Below, piece by piece: positions 36,003-45,167 of a stretch of 64,000 nt of DNA. Numbering within the stretch: position 1 is the first letter of the stretch; each line of letters begins with the position of its first letter. Source of the stretch: Psychrobacillus lasiicapitis (GTDB taxonomy: Bacteria > Bacillota > Bacilli > Bacillales_A > Planococcaceae); the NCBI RefSeq assembly GCF_006861795.1, contig NZ_VDGH01000006.1, positions 248,001 to 312,000 of the forward strand. Reading direction: 5' to 3'. The notes under the pieces are model-generated. The model ran no database searches and was not told where the DNA came from. It was given only the letters and a program-made list of their open reading frames with translations. A program made the position numbers and the translations under genes.

Positions 36003-36475
36003 TCATATATAACAAATTGCAGACCCTATAAATGCAGGTACAATCCATCCTAGCCCCAGCTCTGAAAAAGGAAGATAGCCCCTATATGTGTCAATTATGC
36101 CGAAAGTGAATCCAAATGCTCTAAGGCCGTCATATAAAGCTATTATACTAGTAAGTGATATCGCACCGATATAAACATAAGAAGAGCCTCCAAATAGCGG
36201 ATGAAAATAGAAATTACTATTAACACAATCGAAGAGTAAGTAGCTACTAAAAATGGAACACTCAACGAGAAAATTGTATTTAGTCCAAAATTTACAACCC
36301 CAAACTAATGAGTGTAAAAAATAATGCAATCTTTTTATAGCTTACTGTAGGTACTCACGAATGAAAATAGTTTCCACAAGCAGAAACTAGCCCTACACAA
36401 ATAGTAAAACAGGCTAACACGAAAATAACTCCTAACAGCAAATTACCCCACGGACCAAATATTTGTATTATTTAT
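36003..36475 (-). pseudogene. Decayed BrnQ branched-chain amino acid carrier
   Basis: Leftward remnants of a BrnQ/LIV-II carrier in at least two frames. One piece encodes FGPWGNLLLGVIFVLACFTI and GLVSACGNYFHS before a stop. A second, in another frame, ends with LPFSELGLGWIVPAFIGSAI, the typical BrnQ C-terminus. The N-terminal half is missing and several frameshifts separate the pieces, so no working transporter can be made. The decayed gene fills the gap between the ter cluster and the AraC-type regulator. Confidence 0.75.
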
Positions 36476-36573
36476 TTTACCGGTAGATACTCGTTCTATG
36501 TGAACTGATAAGTGTTGCACCATATACTTCTCAATTAGTAAGATGACGATAAGGGTTTTAGGAGGTGATCGTT

Positions 36574-38913
36574 ATGGACGAGCGATTAAAGGATTTTCAT
36601 CTTCGTATACAAAAAATTGGTCACGTAGACCGTGAAGTAAATCGCGGGATTGAATTTGTGTTAGTGATCGAAGGGGAACTTACGATCGAGACGAGTAGTA
36701 GAATTTATCAAATGAAAGAAAAGGATCTACTTGTTATTAATCGAAACGAGCTTTTTGAGATGAAAGGAAATAAAGAAAACAGTGTTCTGCGATTCACCAT
36801 TTCTGATTTGTATATGGAACAATCCTATAAAGATTATCGATACCAATGGTTTGAATGCTTTTCACAAAACATAGACATCGGGCGTGAGGCATTAATGGAT
36901 CAGCTCCGGACATTATTTGGTGAAATGGTCATCACTTTCTATCGTAAAGACGATATTTACACGATAGAAATGCAACGGATTGTAAGTGAAATTCTTCTTA
37001 TACTTATTCGTCGTTTCAAAGAGGAAGGAAATGCATTAGGGCAGCTAGATACTGAAGATGATAGACTCGTACAGCTCATTGATTATATGGAGAGACATTA
37101 TCAAGAACAGATGACATTAGAACAGATGGCCCATATGTTATATATGTCACCGGGATACTTATCTCGCTATTTCAAACGAAAAATGGGCGTGGGATTTAGT
37201 CGTTTTTTGATGGATGTCCGATTAAGACATAGTGTGAAAGACTTGCTTTATACAACAGACTCCATTGCTTCTATAGCGATGAATAATGGTTTTCCGAACA
37301 CGAAATCCTTTACGAGCCTTTTTAAGGAAATTTACGAGGAAACACCAAAAATATATCGGGAAAGACATAAGAAAGAGAATGTAAACATTGATAAAACGGC
37401 AAACATAAAAGGCGTGGAAACAATCACTAACTCATCCTCCATTTTTCTTCAATTAGGATCAATGCTTGCTGAAACAAATAAAACATACAGCAATACGGAA
37501 ACTCGTTTTGAAGAGTTGCGTATTGATGTGTCTGTTCCTTCCAGTGACAAAATTACTCGCCCCGATCATGTCTTAATCGTTCGAGAATTAAAAGAGCTCT
37601 TAAAGGAGGATATACGGGAGCAAGTACTAACTGTAAAAGAAAATTTGAGGCTTAGTTATATAGGCATTCAGAACTTAGTCAGTAATGCTACATTTCTACC
37701 CACTGTTGAAACAGACGAGGCGATTGCGACTTCTTCCCCGTATTTTAAAGCGGATATGGCTATTAACTTTTTGAAGAAGCATGATCTTGCCATATTTAGC
37801 CGTGTTAGCTATCAAGATATATCAGTGGATGAAGCTTCTTATTTTAAAAAATTGGAGGAATTTCTTCGCCATTGTCTTCAAGTGTTTGGAGAATATTATG
37901 TAAGTAAGTGGCATGTTCTCTTTTATGAATCATATTTTACAGCAGTTGAACCAAAAGAATTATGTCGGATGTATAAGAAATTGTATAGCAGTATCAAAAA
38001 AATTGTTCCTGGAATTCATATTGGTGTGTATTTGCCATTTTCTTATAAAGAAGAAAAAACAAGCAATCGCCATACGTGGATTTTACAAGAAGACGATCGC
38101 ATAGATTTTATTGGTTTCCATGCCAATCAAAATGAAGTCATTGATTTTGAAGAGACGAGTAATGATCGATTTTTGTTAGCAAAGGATTATATTAAAGAAA
38201 AAACAAATAAAGTGAAATATTTTTTAAAGCAGCATCATATCGACAAACCGCTCCATTTAGTGACGTGGAATACGTTATCTGGAAATACACGTTATACAAA
38301 TGGCACATTTTTCCGAGGGGCTTTAGTGTTAAAAAGTGCTTGGGATATTTCAAATGATGTCGACTCACTTGCTTTTTGGATTAACACGGAATTGCATGAA
38401 GTCGATGATCAGTATCACCGAATTCAGTTAGAAGGAATGGAATTGTTTCATTATTTTAATGGAAAACGTCCGGCTTTTTATGCAATGTCGTTTGCGGAAA
38501 AATTGTCTGGAAGCATTGTCGCACAAGGCCCAGATTTCATCATGACGGAGTATGAGAGGGGCTATCAATTAGTGCTCATGAATTGCATTAATGTAAACCC
38601 CTATTTCTCTATTGAAGATGCATTTTTGAAAAAGTTGAATAAAGATATACGTGTAATTATTGAAGGCTTGAAGCCTGGGGAGTATCAGGTACGAAAGTAT
38701 ACGTATGATAAAGATAATGGAGCTCTTTATACAAACTGGTGGAATTTAGGTAGTAAGCATGGAGTAGATATAGAAATAGCTGAATATATTCATCGACTCA
38801 GTCATCCATCCTTGCAAATTTTTGATGAAACAATAGATGGAGACTGGTCATTCTACTCATATTTAACGATCAATGCCATTCACTTTTTTGATATACGCAA
38901 ATCGTACGTTTAA
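36574..38913 (+). CDS. AraC-family regulator fused to a GH39-like domain
   Basis: A 779-residue protein. Residues ~1-80 are a cupin-type sensor (GIEFVLVIEGELTIET), and ~165-265 an AraC double helix-turn-helix (EQMTLEQMAHMLYMSPGYLSRYFKRK split over two motifs, then SIASIAMNNGFPNTKSFTSLFK). The remaining ~500 residues resemble the TIM-barrel of glycoside hydrolase family 39/beta-xylosidases (ISVDEASYFKKLEEFLRHCL, SLAFWINTELHE). In such fusions the barrel is thought to sense a glycoside; whether it is catalytic here is unclear. ATG at 36574 follows GGAGGTGATC. No sugar-use genes are adjacent, which is odd. Confidence 0.82.
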   Translation: MDERLKDFHLRIQKIGHVDREVNRGIEFVLVIEGELTIETSSRIYQMKEKDLLVINRNELFEMKGNKENSVLRFTISDLYMEQSYKDYRYQWFECFSQNIDIGREALMDQLRTLFGEMVITFYRKDDIYTIEMQRIVSEILLILIRRFKEEGNALGQLDTEDDRLVQLIDYMERHYQEQMTLEQMAHMLYMSPGYLSRYFKRKMGVGFSRFLMDVRLRHSVKDLLYTTDSIASIAMNNGFPNTKSFTSLFKEIYEETPKIYRERHKKENVNIDKTANIKGVETITNSSSIFLQLGSMLAETNKTYSNTETRFEELRIDVSVPSSDKITRPDHVLIVRELKELLKEDIREQVLTVKENLRLSYIGIQNLVSNATFLPTVETDEAIATSSPYFKADMAINFLKKHDLAIFSRVSYQDISVDEASYFKKLEEFLRHCLQVFGEYYVSKWHVLFYESYFTAVEPKELCRMYKKLYSSIKKIVPGIHIGVYLPFSYKEEKTSNRHTWILQEDDRIDFIGFHANQNEVIDFEETSNDRFLLAKDYIKEKTNKVKYFLKQHHIDKPLHLVTWNTLSGNTRYTNGTFFRGALVLKSAWDISNDVDSLAFWINTELHEVDDQYHRIQLEGMELFHYFNGKRPAFYAMSFAEKLSGSIVAQGPDFIMTEYERGYQLVLMNCINVNPYFSIEDAFLKKLNKDIRVIIEGLKPGEYQVRKYTYDKDNGALYTNWWNLGSKHGVDIEIAEYIHRLSHPSLQIFDETIDGDWSFYSYLTINAIHFFDIRKSYV

Positions 38914-38934
38914 CAGCAATCGTATGAAATCTTG

Positions 38935-38985
38935 GAACACATCAGTGAATACTAGCGTAGCTAGTGTCCACTGGTGTGTTTTTTG
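38935..38985 (+). terminator. Terminator after the AraC-GH39 gene
   Basis: AACACATCAGTG...CACTGGTGTGTTTTTT with inner stem ACTAGC-GTA-GCTAGT. Long stem and T-run. Confidence 0.88.
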
Positions 38986-39287
38986 TACAACAAATTATTC
39001 TCTATTCCTCCAACCCTCGAGGAAAATTTACACCAAAAGGTATAATATTAACCGTCTTTTTTGTACCTAACATTTCGCTAATCATAATAATATCCAATTT
39101 TGTATAGCAACACATCAAAAAAAGCATGATGAAATAATGATCATTCTTTTAAAATATAGCTATAGGGAAGCTTACCTAACAAGTTAAAACAGGCCTTGAA
39201 CTAATTATTAAATATTTTGCATGAAACAGCATTTTTAACAAATAATCAATACGTACGTATGAAGCAACGAAATAAGGAGTGTATATG
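38986..39287. other. Intergenic region, nothing recognised
   Basis: About 300 AT-rich bases between the AraC gene terminator and the MFS gene. It contains AT-rich stretches and an ACGTACGT palindrome (39250-39257). I found no gene, RNA or clear promoter. Confidence 0.4.
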
Positions 39288-40673
39288 ATGGGAACAACCT
39301 ATAAAGGTTCAAATAAAATGATTACAGGTATTGTATTTGGTGTATTAACATTCTGGTTATTTGCCCAAGCAATGGTTAACGTAGTTCCAGCGATCCAAAA
39401 AGATTTAGGGATTTCAATGGGAACATTAAATATTGCAATTAGCTTAACGGCATTATTCTCAGGTATTTTTATCGTTGCGGCAGGTGGTCTTGCAGATAAA
39501 GTAGGACGGAAGAAAATCACTAATATTGGACTGATTTTAAGTATTATCGGTTCACTTTGTTTAGTGTTAGCAAACGGTGCTGCATTACTCATTATTGGTC
39601 GTATTATTCAAGGGATTTCAGCGGCATGTATTATGCCTTCTACAATCGCGTTAATGAAAGCTTACTTTGAAGGCGCTGAGCGTCAGCGTGCACTAAGCTT
39701 TTGGTCTATTGGTTCATGGGGTGGTTCTGGTGTTTGTTCTTTATTAGGCGGTGCAATCGCAACATATATGGGTTGGAAATGGATTTTTATTTTTTCCATT
39801 ATCTTCGCAGTTCTTGCGTTATGGTTAATAAAAGACACGCCTGAAAGTAAAGCAAAAGACAGTGGTAATTCGAAATTCGATATAGGTGGATTAATTATCT
39901 TCATTATCACGATGTTGGCGTTAAATATTTTCATCACACAAGGTGCTGAAATTGGCTGGACAAACTGGATTACAATCGCTTTAGTAGCGGTGACAATCAT
40001 TGGGGCAATTATCTTTGTGAAAGTAGAAAATGGTAAATCGAATGCGTTAATCGATTTTGGGCTATTTAAAAATGCCCCATATACGGGTGCAACAGTTTCT
40101 AACTTCTTGCTTAATGCGGTTGCAGGTACATTGGTGGTTGCAAATACGTATGTACAAGAGGGTAGAGGATTTACATCTTTCCAATCGGGTATGTTATCAA
40201 TAGGCTACCTCATTGCAGTTCTGGGTATGATTCGTGTTGGTGAAAAAATTCTACAAAAAATCGGTGCGAAAAAACCAATGCTTTGGGGCGCATTTTTGAC
40301 ACTGATCGGTGTTGGTGTAATGGGCTTAACATTTTTACCGGACGTAGCTTATACAATTGTCGTATTCATCGGTTTTGCACTGTTCGGCTTAGGTTTGGGG
40401 CTGTACGCAACACCGTCTACAGATACAGCGGTATCCAATGCACCTGATGATAAAATTGGGGCAGCATCTGGTATTTACAAAATGGCTAGTTCCCTCGGTT
40501 CAGCTTTTGGGGTTGCGATTTCAGCTACTGTTTATGCAATGATTGCAGACAAAAGTGGGGTTGATGCAGCGGCAACTGGTGGTATTATAACAAACGTGAT
40601 TTTCGCGATCATTGCATTGCTATCAATTCTCTTCATGGTTCCTAATAACGCTGGTAAAAATGAAGTTAAATAA
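39288..40673 (+). CDS. MFS transporter (14-helix DHA2/QacA-like)
   Basis: About 461 residues with roughly 14 membrane segments. The motif A region GGLADKVGRKKITNIG follows helix 2, and the DHA2-type motif C area is seen as GSWGGSGVCSLLGGAIATYMGWKWIF. The size and the 14 helices fit proton-driven exporters such as TetL/QacA, but the substrate cannot be told. AAGGAG lies 8 bases before the ATG at 39288 (ATG at 39285 is an alternative). It is co-transcribed with an M20 amidohydrolase 16 bases downstream, suggesting transport of the amidohydrolase substrate or product. Confidence 0.82.
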   Translation: MGTTYKGSNKMITGIVFGVLTFWLFAQAMVNVVPAIQKDLGISMGTLNIAISLTALFSGIFIVAAGGLADKVGRKKITNIGLILSIIGSLCLVLANGAALLIIGRIIQGISAACIMPSTIALMKAYFEGAERQRALSFWSIGSWGGSGVCSLLGGAIATYMGWKWIFIFSIIFAVLALWLIKDTPESKAKDSGNSKFDIGGLIIFIITMLALNIFITQGAEIGWTNWITIALVAVTIIGAIIFVKVENGKSNALIDFGLFKNAPYTGATVSNFLLNAVAGTLVVANTYVQEGRGFTSFQSGMLSIGYLIAVLGMIRVGEKILQKIGAKKPMLWGAFLTLIGVGVMGLTFLPDVAYTIVVFIGFALFGLGLGLYATPSTDTAVSNAPDDKIGAASGIYKMASSLGSAFGVAISATVYAMIADKSGVDAAATGGIITNVIFAIIALLSILFMVPNNAGKNEVK

Positions 40674-40689
40674 GGAGAGTGCAGATATT

Positions 40690-41871
40690 ATGAAAGAAAC
40701 ATTAATGAAAATGTTAGAAGAACGAGAACAAGAAATTATTCAAATTCGCCGTTATTTACACGAAAATCCAGAACTATCATTTAAAGAAGAAAAAACAGCT
40801 AAATATATTGAAGACTTTTATAAAGGAAAAGACGTGGAAGTTCAAACGAACGTTGGAAATGGATACGGTATCATTGTTACGATTAAAGGGGATAAACCCG
40901 GTAAAACTATTGGGCTTCGTGCAGATTTTGATGCACTCCCAATTATGGAAGAAACACCAGTTCCATTTAAATCAAAAAACGAAGGAGTTATGCATGCATG
41001 TGGTCATGATGGACATACCGCTTATTTATTGGTATTAGCTGATTGCTTGATCCAATTAAAATCAGAGTTATCTGGAACGATTAAAATTATTCATCAGCAT
41101 GCAGAAGAAGTTCCACCTGGTGGGGCAAAAAGCATTGTGAAATCTGGATTAATAGATGATTTAGATGAAGTGTATGGAATTCATTTGCTACCAATGGGTC
41201 CGGCAGGATTAGTCGGCTATCACGCAGGTTTTGCTTTCAATGGAAGAGCGTATATGAAATTAAAGATTCAAGGTAGAGGTGGACATGGTTCCTCTCCCCA
41301 TTTAGCAAACGATGCAATTGTTGCGGGTGCTCATTTTGTTACGGCAGCTCAAACAATTATTAGTCGCAGATTAAGCCCATTTGATATTGGAGTAATTACC
41401 ATTGGTTCGTTTGATGGGAAAGGCACATTCAACGTCATTAAAGATAGTGTTGAACTAGAAGCTGACATTCGCTATATGACAGTGGAAACAAAAGAAACGA
41501 TTGAAAGGGAAGTAAGACGCCTTGTGAAAGGATTGGAAGAAGAGTTTGGTGTTACTTGTGAGTTAACATACACACCAGATTATCCACCAGTTTACAATAA
41601 CCCTGAGTTAACAGCGAAAGTGGCTGAGACACTAAAAAATGCAAATGATCCACATATTAAAGAAGTGAGAGAGTTCCCGGCATTAGCGCCATCGGAAGAT
41701 TTTGCTTACTACGCGGAGAAATTCCCAGCGTGCTTCTTCTATATTGCTTGTACACCTGAAGGAGTGGAGGATCCATACTTCAATCATCATCCAAAATTTG
41801 ATATTGATGAAGCATCTTTATTAGTAGCAGCAAAAGCTGTAGGACAAGTTGTATCTAGTATGCAGGAATAA
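40690..41871 (+). CDS. M20D amidohydrolase, paired with MFS transporter
   Basis: A 393-residue N-acyl-amino-acid amidohydrolase-type M20D protein. Motifs are IRRYLHENPELSFKEEKTA, LRADFDALPIMEE, MHACGHDGHT (metal ligands), HQHAEEVPPGGAKS with the catalytic Glu pair, GRGGHGSSPHLANDAIV (lid) and APSEDFAYYAEK. ATG at 40690 is supported by TAAGGAGAG about 10 bases upstream; longer starts would overlap the MFS gene. It should hydrolyse an acylated amino acid or peptide-like amide carried by the adjacent transporter. Substrate unknown. A strong terminator follows. Confidence 0.87.
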   Translation: MKETLMKMLEEREQEIIQIRRYLHENPELSFKEEKTAKYIEDFYKGKDVEVQTNVGNGYGIIVTIKGDKPGKTIGLRADFDALPIMEETPVPFKSKNEGVMHACGHDGHTAYLLVLADCLIQLKSELSGTIKIIHQHAEEVPPGGAKSIVKSGLIDDLDEVYGIHLLPMGPAGLVGYHAGFAFNGRAYMKLKIQGRGGHGSSPHLANDAIVAGAHFVTAAQTIISRRLSPFDIGVITIGSFDGKGTFNVIKDSVELEADIRYMTVETKETIEREVRRLVKGLEEEFGVTCELTYTPDYPPVYNNPELTAKVAETLKNANDPHIKEVREFPALAPSEDFAYYAEKFPACFFYIACTPEGVEDPYFNHHPKFDIDEASLLVAAKAVGQVVSSMQE

Positions 41872-41878
41872 ACTAAGT

Positions 41879-41927
41879 AAGGCTATCTCCCAGTCAGTTT
41901 TGACTGAAGAGATAGCCTTATTTTTTT
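41879..41927 (+). terminator. Terminator of the MFS-M20 operon
   Basis: AAGGCTATCTC...GAGATAGCCTT with inner stem CAGTCA/TGACTG and a following run of seven Ts. Confidence 0.9.
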
Positions 41928-41930
41928 CGA

Positions 41931-42014
41931 CAACGTTGCGCATTTGAATTGGAATGTTGCGCAAATTCTATATCATGTTGCGAGTAATGACTGGAACGTT
42001 GTGCATTTTTTATT
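41931..42014. repeat. Degenerate 21-bp tandem repeat, second locus
   Basis: Four units of 20-22 bases, each built around (A/G)TTGCG(C) with tails such as ATTTGAATTG or AGTAATGACTG. It starts right after the operon terminator, like the array at 24.16 kb. Confidence 0.5.
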
Positions 42015-42203
42015 AAGAAATCTTCTCCAGCTAAATAACTTTTATATATGTGCCGTAGCGCGCTGGGCCGCATAAACCTCAGCCATGAGACCAGCTCGTG
42101 TGCAACACAAGTTGTTCTCATGCAAGGTGTGGCAAGCAAGAAGGCTAACAATCACCTTTTGAGATAAACAATCCCAAACTTATTACTGTGTTCCGTAAAT
42201 CCC

Positions 42204-43853
42204 TTACACCGTAAACTTCGAAATTCTTTGCTGTAACTCTTCTGCAAGGTTAGCTAAGGAAACGGCTGCAGCTGTGACTTCTTCCATAGAGGCTAATTGC
42301 TCCTCGGAAGCAGCAGCAACGGAATTAGAGCTGTCCGCAGTTATTTTAGCGACGTTAGTCATCTCTTGCGCATGAGTAGATACTTGTACCATTTGATCGT
42401 TAATATTGTTAGTGACTTTCGTAATAGTGCTTACCTGCTCTTTTACAAGCTCTACAGAAACAAGGATATCGTGGAATGTCTCTTCGGTATGATGGGCAAT
42501 TTCTAGACCTGCATTCACTCTATCTTTCACATCATTAATCGAAGCAATGGTCTTGTTTGTATCTAGTTCAATTTCAGAGGCGATTCCAGAAATACTTGAT
42601 ACAGAATTTCTTGTTTGCTCGGATAGTTTCCTTACTTCATCTGCTACCACGGCAAATCCTTTTCCTGCTTCCCCGGCTCTTGCAGCTTCAATCGCAGCGT
42701 TTAGTGCAAGTAAATTTGTTTGTTCTGAAATATCAGTAATTAGTTTTAATACGTGTACGATTTCTTTAGTACGATCATTTAGTATAATAAGTGCTTTGTC
42801 TGTTTCTTCAACGGATGTGCTGATCGATTTCATCTGTGAAACGGTTTCTTGAACGAACTCAGCACCTTGTTTTGTTTTTTCATTGGTTGATACGGAAAGC
42901 TCCATAACAGCATTCGCTTGCTCTGCTATTTGTGTTACTGCGTTTACACTTTCTTCAGCTGAACGTGCAGATTCATCAGACATGAAGGTTTGTTGGTCCG
43001 CTCCATCTGAAACGAGTTGAATAGAAGTAGAGATTAGCTCGGTTCCTTTCATAGTTTCATCAGCACTTGCCATTAATTCTTCTGCAGAAGCAGCAACTTG
43101 GTTGGAGCTATCTGATACATGTGTAATGACATCTCTTAAATGGATGGTCATTTGTTGGAAGGAATTTTGTAAAGCTGCCACTTCATCCCGAGTTGTGACA
43201 TTTGCTAGTTTGACGGTTAAATTTCCTTTTGCAATTTCTTCTGCGTTATTTGTAATTTGCTTTATTGGATGTACAATCCGGTTCGTAAAGAAGAAAGTAG
43301 ATAAAATACTGCCAATTAAAAGGGTTGCAACTAAAATAATGGAAATAGACATAATTCCATTAATCTTCGTTTGTAAGTCAGACTGCATCATTAGATATTC
43401 AGATGTAATACTTCGTTTTAGTTCGATTACATCATTTATCATCCCTTTTGTTCGGAGAGATTGCCGCTTTATTTCTGCTATGTTTTGTGTACTTAACGCG
43501 CGGTTTGTCTCGTTTAAAATTTCTTCATATTTACGCAAGAGTTGTTTCGAAATAGCTTGCTGGTCCTCTTTCGTTAAGGTAGGGCTTAGTGAGTCGTAGA
43601 GCGATAGCATATTTGCTAAGTCGATGTCTATATCGTTTTTATTGCTCTCGGAAATATTTAAAGAATAAGCGCTTAAAGATTTTTGAAGGCTTTTTGCGGT
43701 GCTATTCAGTTCTTCTACTTTCACTAAGTCCTTCACGATTTGTTCGGTAGAAGATTTTAGTGAAGCTAATTGAGTAATGTTATATCCAATAATGCAAGCA
43801 GAAAGCAGTAATGGAATAAGAGAGATCAGTAATATTTTTTGTTTAAGTTTCAT
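42204..43853 (-). CDS. Methyl-accepting chemotaxis protein
   Basis: A 549-residue chemoreceptor. Transmembrane segments at about 8-26 and 170-190 bracket an extracellular four-helix-type sensor of about 140 residues. HAMP (~193-245) follows ([21 protein letters not shown]). The signalling hairpin tip is [20 protein letters not shown] with [13 protein letters not shown], the CheA/CheW contact region. Flanking glutamate-rich helices can be methylated. It lies 21 bases after the BMP lipoprotein gene on the same strand, so it probably reports on that protein's ligand. GAGGTGAAAGTAG precedes its ATG. Confidence 0.88.
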   Translation of the reverse strand: MKLKQKILLISLIPLLLSACIIGYNITQLASLKSSTEQIVKDLVKVEELNSTAKSLQKSLSAYSLNISESNKNDIDIDLANMLSLYDSLSPTLTKEDQQAISKQLLRKYEEILNETNRALSTQNIAEIKRQSLRTKGMINDVIELKRSITSEYLMMQSDLQTKINGIMSISIILVATLLIGSILSTFFFTNRIVHPIKQITNNAEEIAKGNLTVKLANVTTRDEVAALQNSFQQMTIHLRDVITHVSDSSNQVAASAEELMASADETMKGTELISTSIQLVSDGADQQTFMSDESARSAEESVNAVTQIAEQANAVMELSVSTNEKTKQGAEFVQETVSQMKSISTSVEETDKALIILNDRTKEIVHVLKLITDISEQTNLLALNAAIEAARAGEAGKGFAVVADEVRKLSEQTRNSVSSISGIASEIELDTNKTIASINDVKDRVNAGLEIAHHTEETFHDILVSVELVKEQVSTITKVTNNINDQMVQVSTHAQEMTNVAKITADSSNSVAAASEEQLASMEEVTAAAVSLANLAEELQQRISKFTV

Positions 43854-43874
43854 CTACTTTCACCTCGCTTTTTA

Positions 43875-44852
43875 TTATTGTATGGTAATTGATCCATTTG
43901 AAATCTCTTCTTGTAGTTTATCGAGTTTACTCTGTTCGTCGGGTGAAAGATTAATGACACGAATAGGAGCCAAATTTACACCTTTTTCTTTTATGCCTAA
44001 CACCTGATTTTTTTCGGAAATTTTCCCAGTTTCCACAAACTCTTTGATCGTATTGAAAATGGCGATGTCTACTTGCTTTAACATAGAGGTCACGATACTG
44101 TTCTCCGCCAAATAATATTGATCGCTATCTACTCCAAATGAGTAAATACCAGCTTTCTGGGTTTCTAGAATTGCCCCCACTCCTGTAAAGCCAGCTGCAG
44201 GATAAATAAAATCTGCTCCCCCAGCAATCATCTCTCTTGCAATACTTGCTCCAAGTTTGTCGTCACCAAAACTATTGGCATAAGTAGTAAGCACTTGTGC
44301 TTCTGGGTTTTGGGATTTGACTCCTGCTGTAAAACCTTTCTCGAATTTTTGGATAAGGGGAGTATCCATGCCACCTATAAATCCAACAACATTACTTTCT
44401 GTTCTAAGAGCAGCTAAAGCACCTAATAAATATGAGCCTTCATCTTCTTTAAAAGTAACATTATAAATATTAGGCACATCCGATACGGAATCAATAAGTA
44501 CGAAAATAGTATCTGGATATTTTGGAGCTATTGTTTCAAGTGCCTCTTGTAAAGAAAAGCCTAATCCTATGATTAAATCATTTCCTTGTGCAACTAGCTC
44601 TTCCAAGCCATTTTCATATGTCTTTGTATGTTGAATTTCTCGGTAATCAAAAGATATATTTAACTCGTCACGAGCTTGTTCCAAGCCTATTAAACCAAGA
44701 TCCGAGAATGATTGATCTCCTAGACCATCATCTGAAAGCATAACCCCTATCTTTACTCGTTCATTGGCATTTGTACGCTCTTCCTTATTCGAACATCCAG
44801 TGAGTATAAGCGCCAAAACGATGAACGTAGATAAAATAATGCCCTTCTTCAT
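43875..44852 (-). CDS. BMP-family substrate-binding lipoprotein
   Basis: A 325-residue BMP/PnrA-like binding protein. The lipobox LILTGC (Cys20) marks a surface lipoprotein. Family landmarks are GVMLSDDGLGDQSFSDLGL near the start, GFSLQEALETIAPKYPDT, GALAALRTESNVVGFIGGMD and YPAAGFTGVGAILETQK. BMP proteins usually bind nucleosides for ABC import (BmpA/PnrA/YufN), but no ABC permease or ATPase is adjacent. The partner is a chemoreceptor gene, so the two may form a nucleoside-sensing chemotaxis unit. The ligand is inferred from the family. Confidence 0.85.
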   Translation of the reverse strand: MKKGIILSTFIVLALILTGCSNKEERTNANERVKIGVMLSDDGLGDQSFSDLGLIGLEQARDELNISFDYREIQHTKTYENGLEELVAQGNDLIIGLGFSLQEALETIAPKYPDTIFVLIDSVSDVPNIYNVTFKEDEGSYLLGALAALRTESNVVGFIGGMDTPLIQKFEKGFTAGVKSQNPEAQVLTTYANSFGDDKLGASIAREMIAGGADFIYPAAGFTGVGAILETQKAGIYSFGVDSDQYYLAENSIVTSMLKQVDIAIFNTIKEFVETGKISEKNQVLGIKEKGVNLAPIRVINLSPDEQSKLDKLQEEISNGSITIQ

Positions 44853-45167
44853 AAAATCATTCCTAACTATTTATTATTTCCACTTAATATGTATCGGCAA
44901 GTCGGTAAAGTTATTAAGAATTAGTGGTATGGGGTGTTAAAAGTAACGATAAATTACAATCTATTTACAAATTATTTAACACTTATGAATAAATACAATG
45001 ATTAGATAATTAAATATTTCCAAGTTATAATGAATTGAGTAAAAAGTGAGTATAAAAAAATGGATATATAGGTAAAAGTGATATTCAACACTTCCTATAA
45101 AACGGGTACTAAGTATCATTCGTATTATTTTAATCTAGAAACCCGAAAAGATTGGAGGAAAGTGGTC
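44853..45167. other. Divergent intergenic region, nothing firm
   Basis: About 315 AT-rich bases between the BMP gene and the GGDEF gene. A lone TATAAT (45026-45031) could be a -10 box for the rightward gene, but no clear -35 accompanies it. Confidence 0.4.

Noticed and set aside
41918-42151. 77-codon leftward frame between the M20 gene and the chemoreceptor
   Set aside because: It reads through a terminator T-run and the 21-bp tandem array and has no ribosome site.
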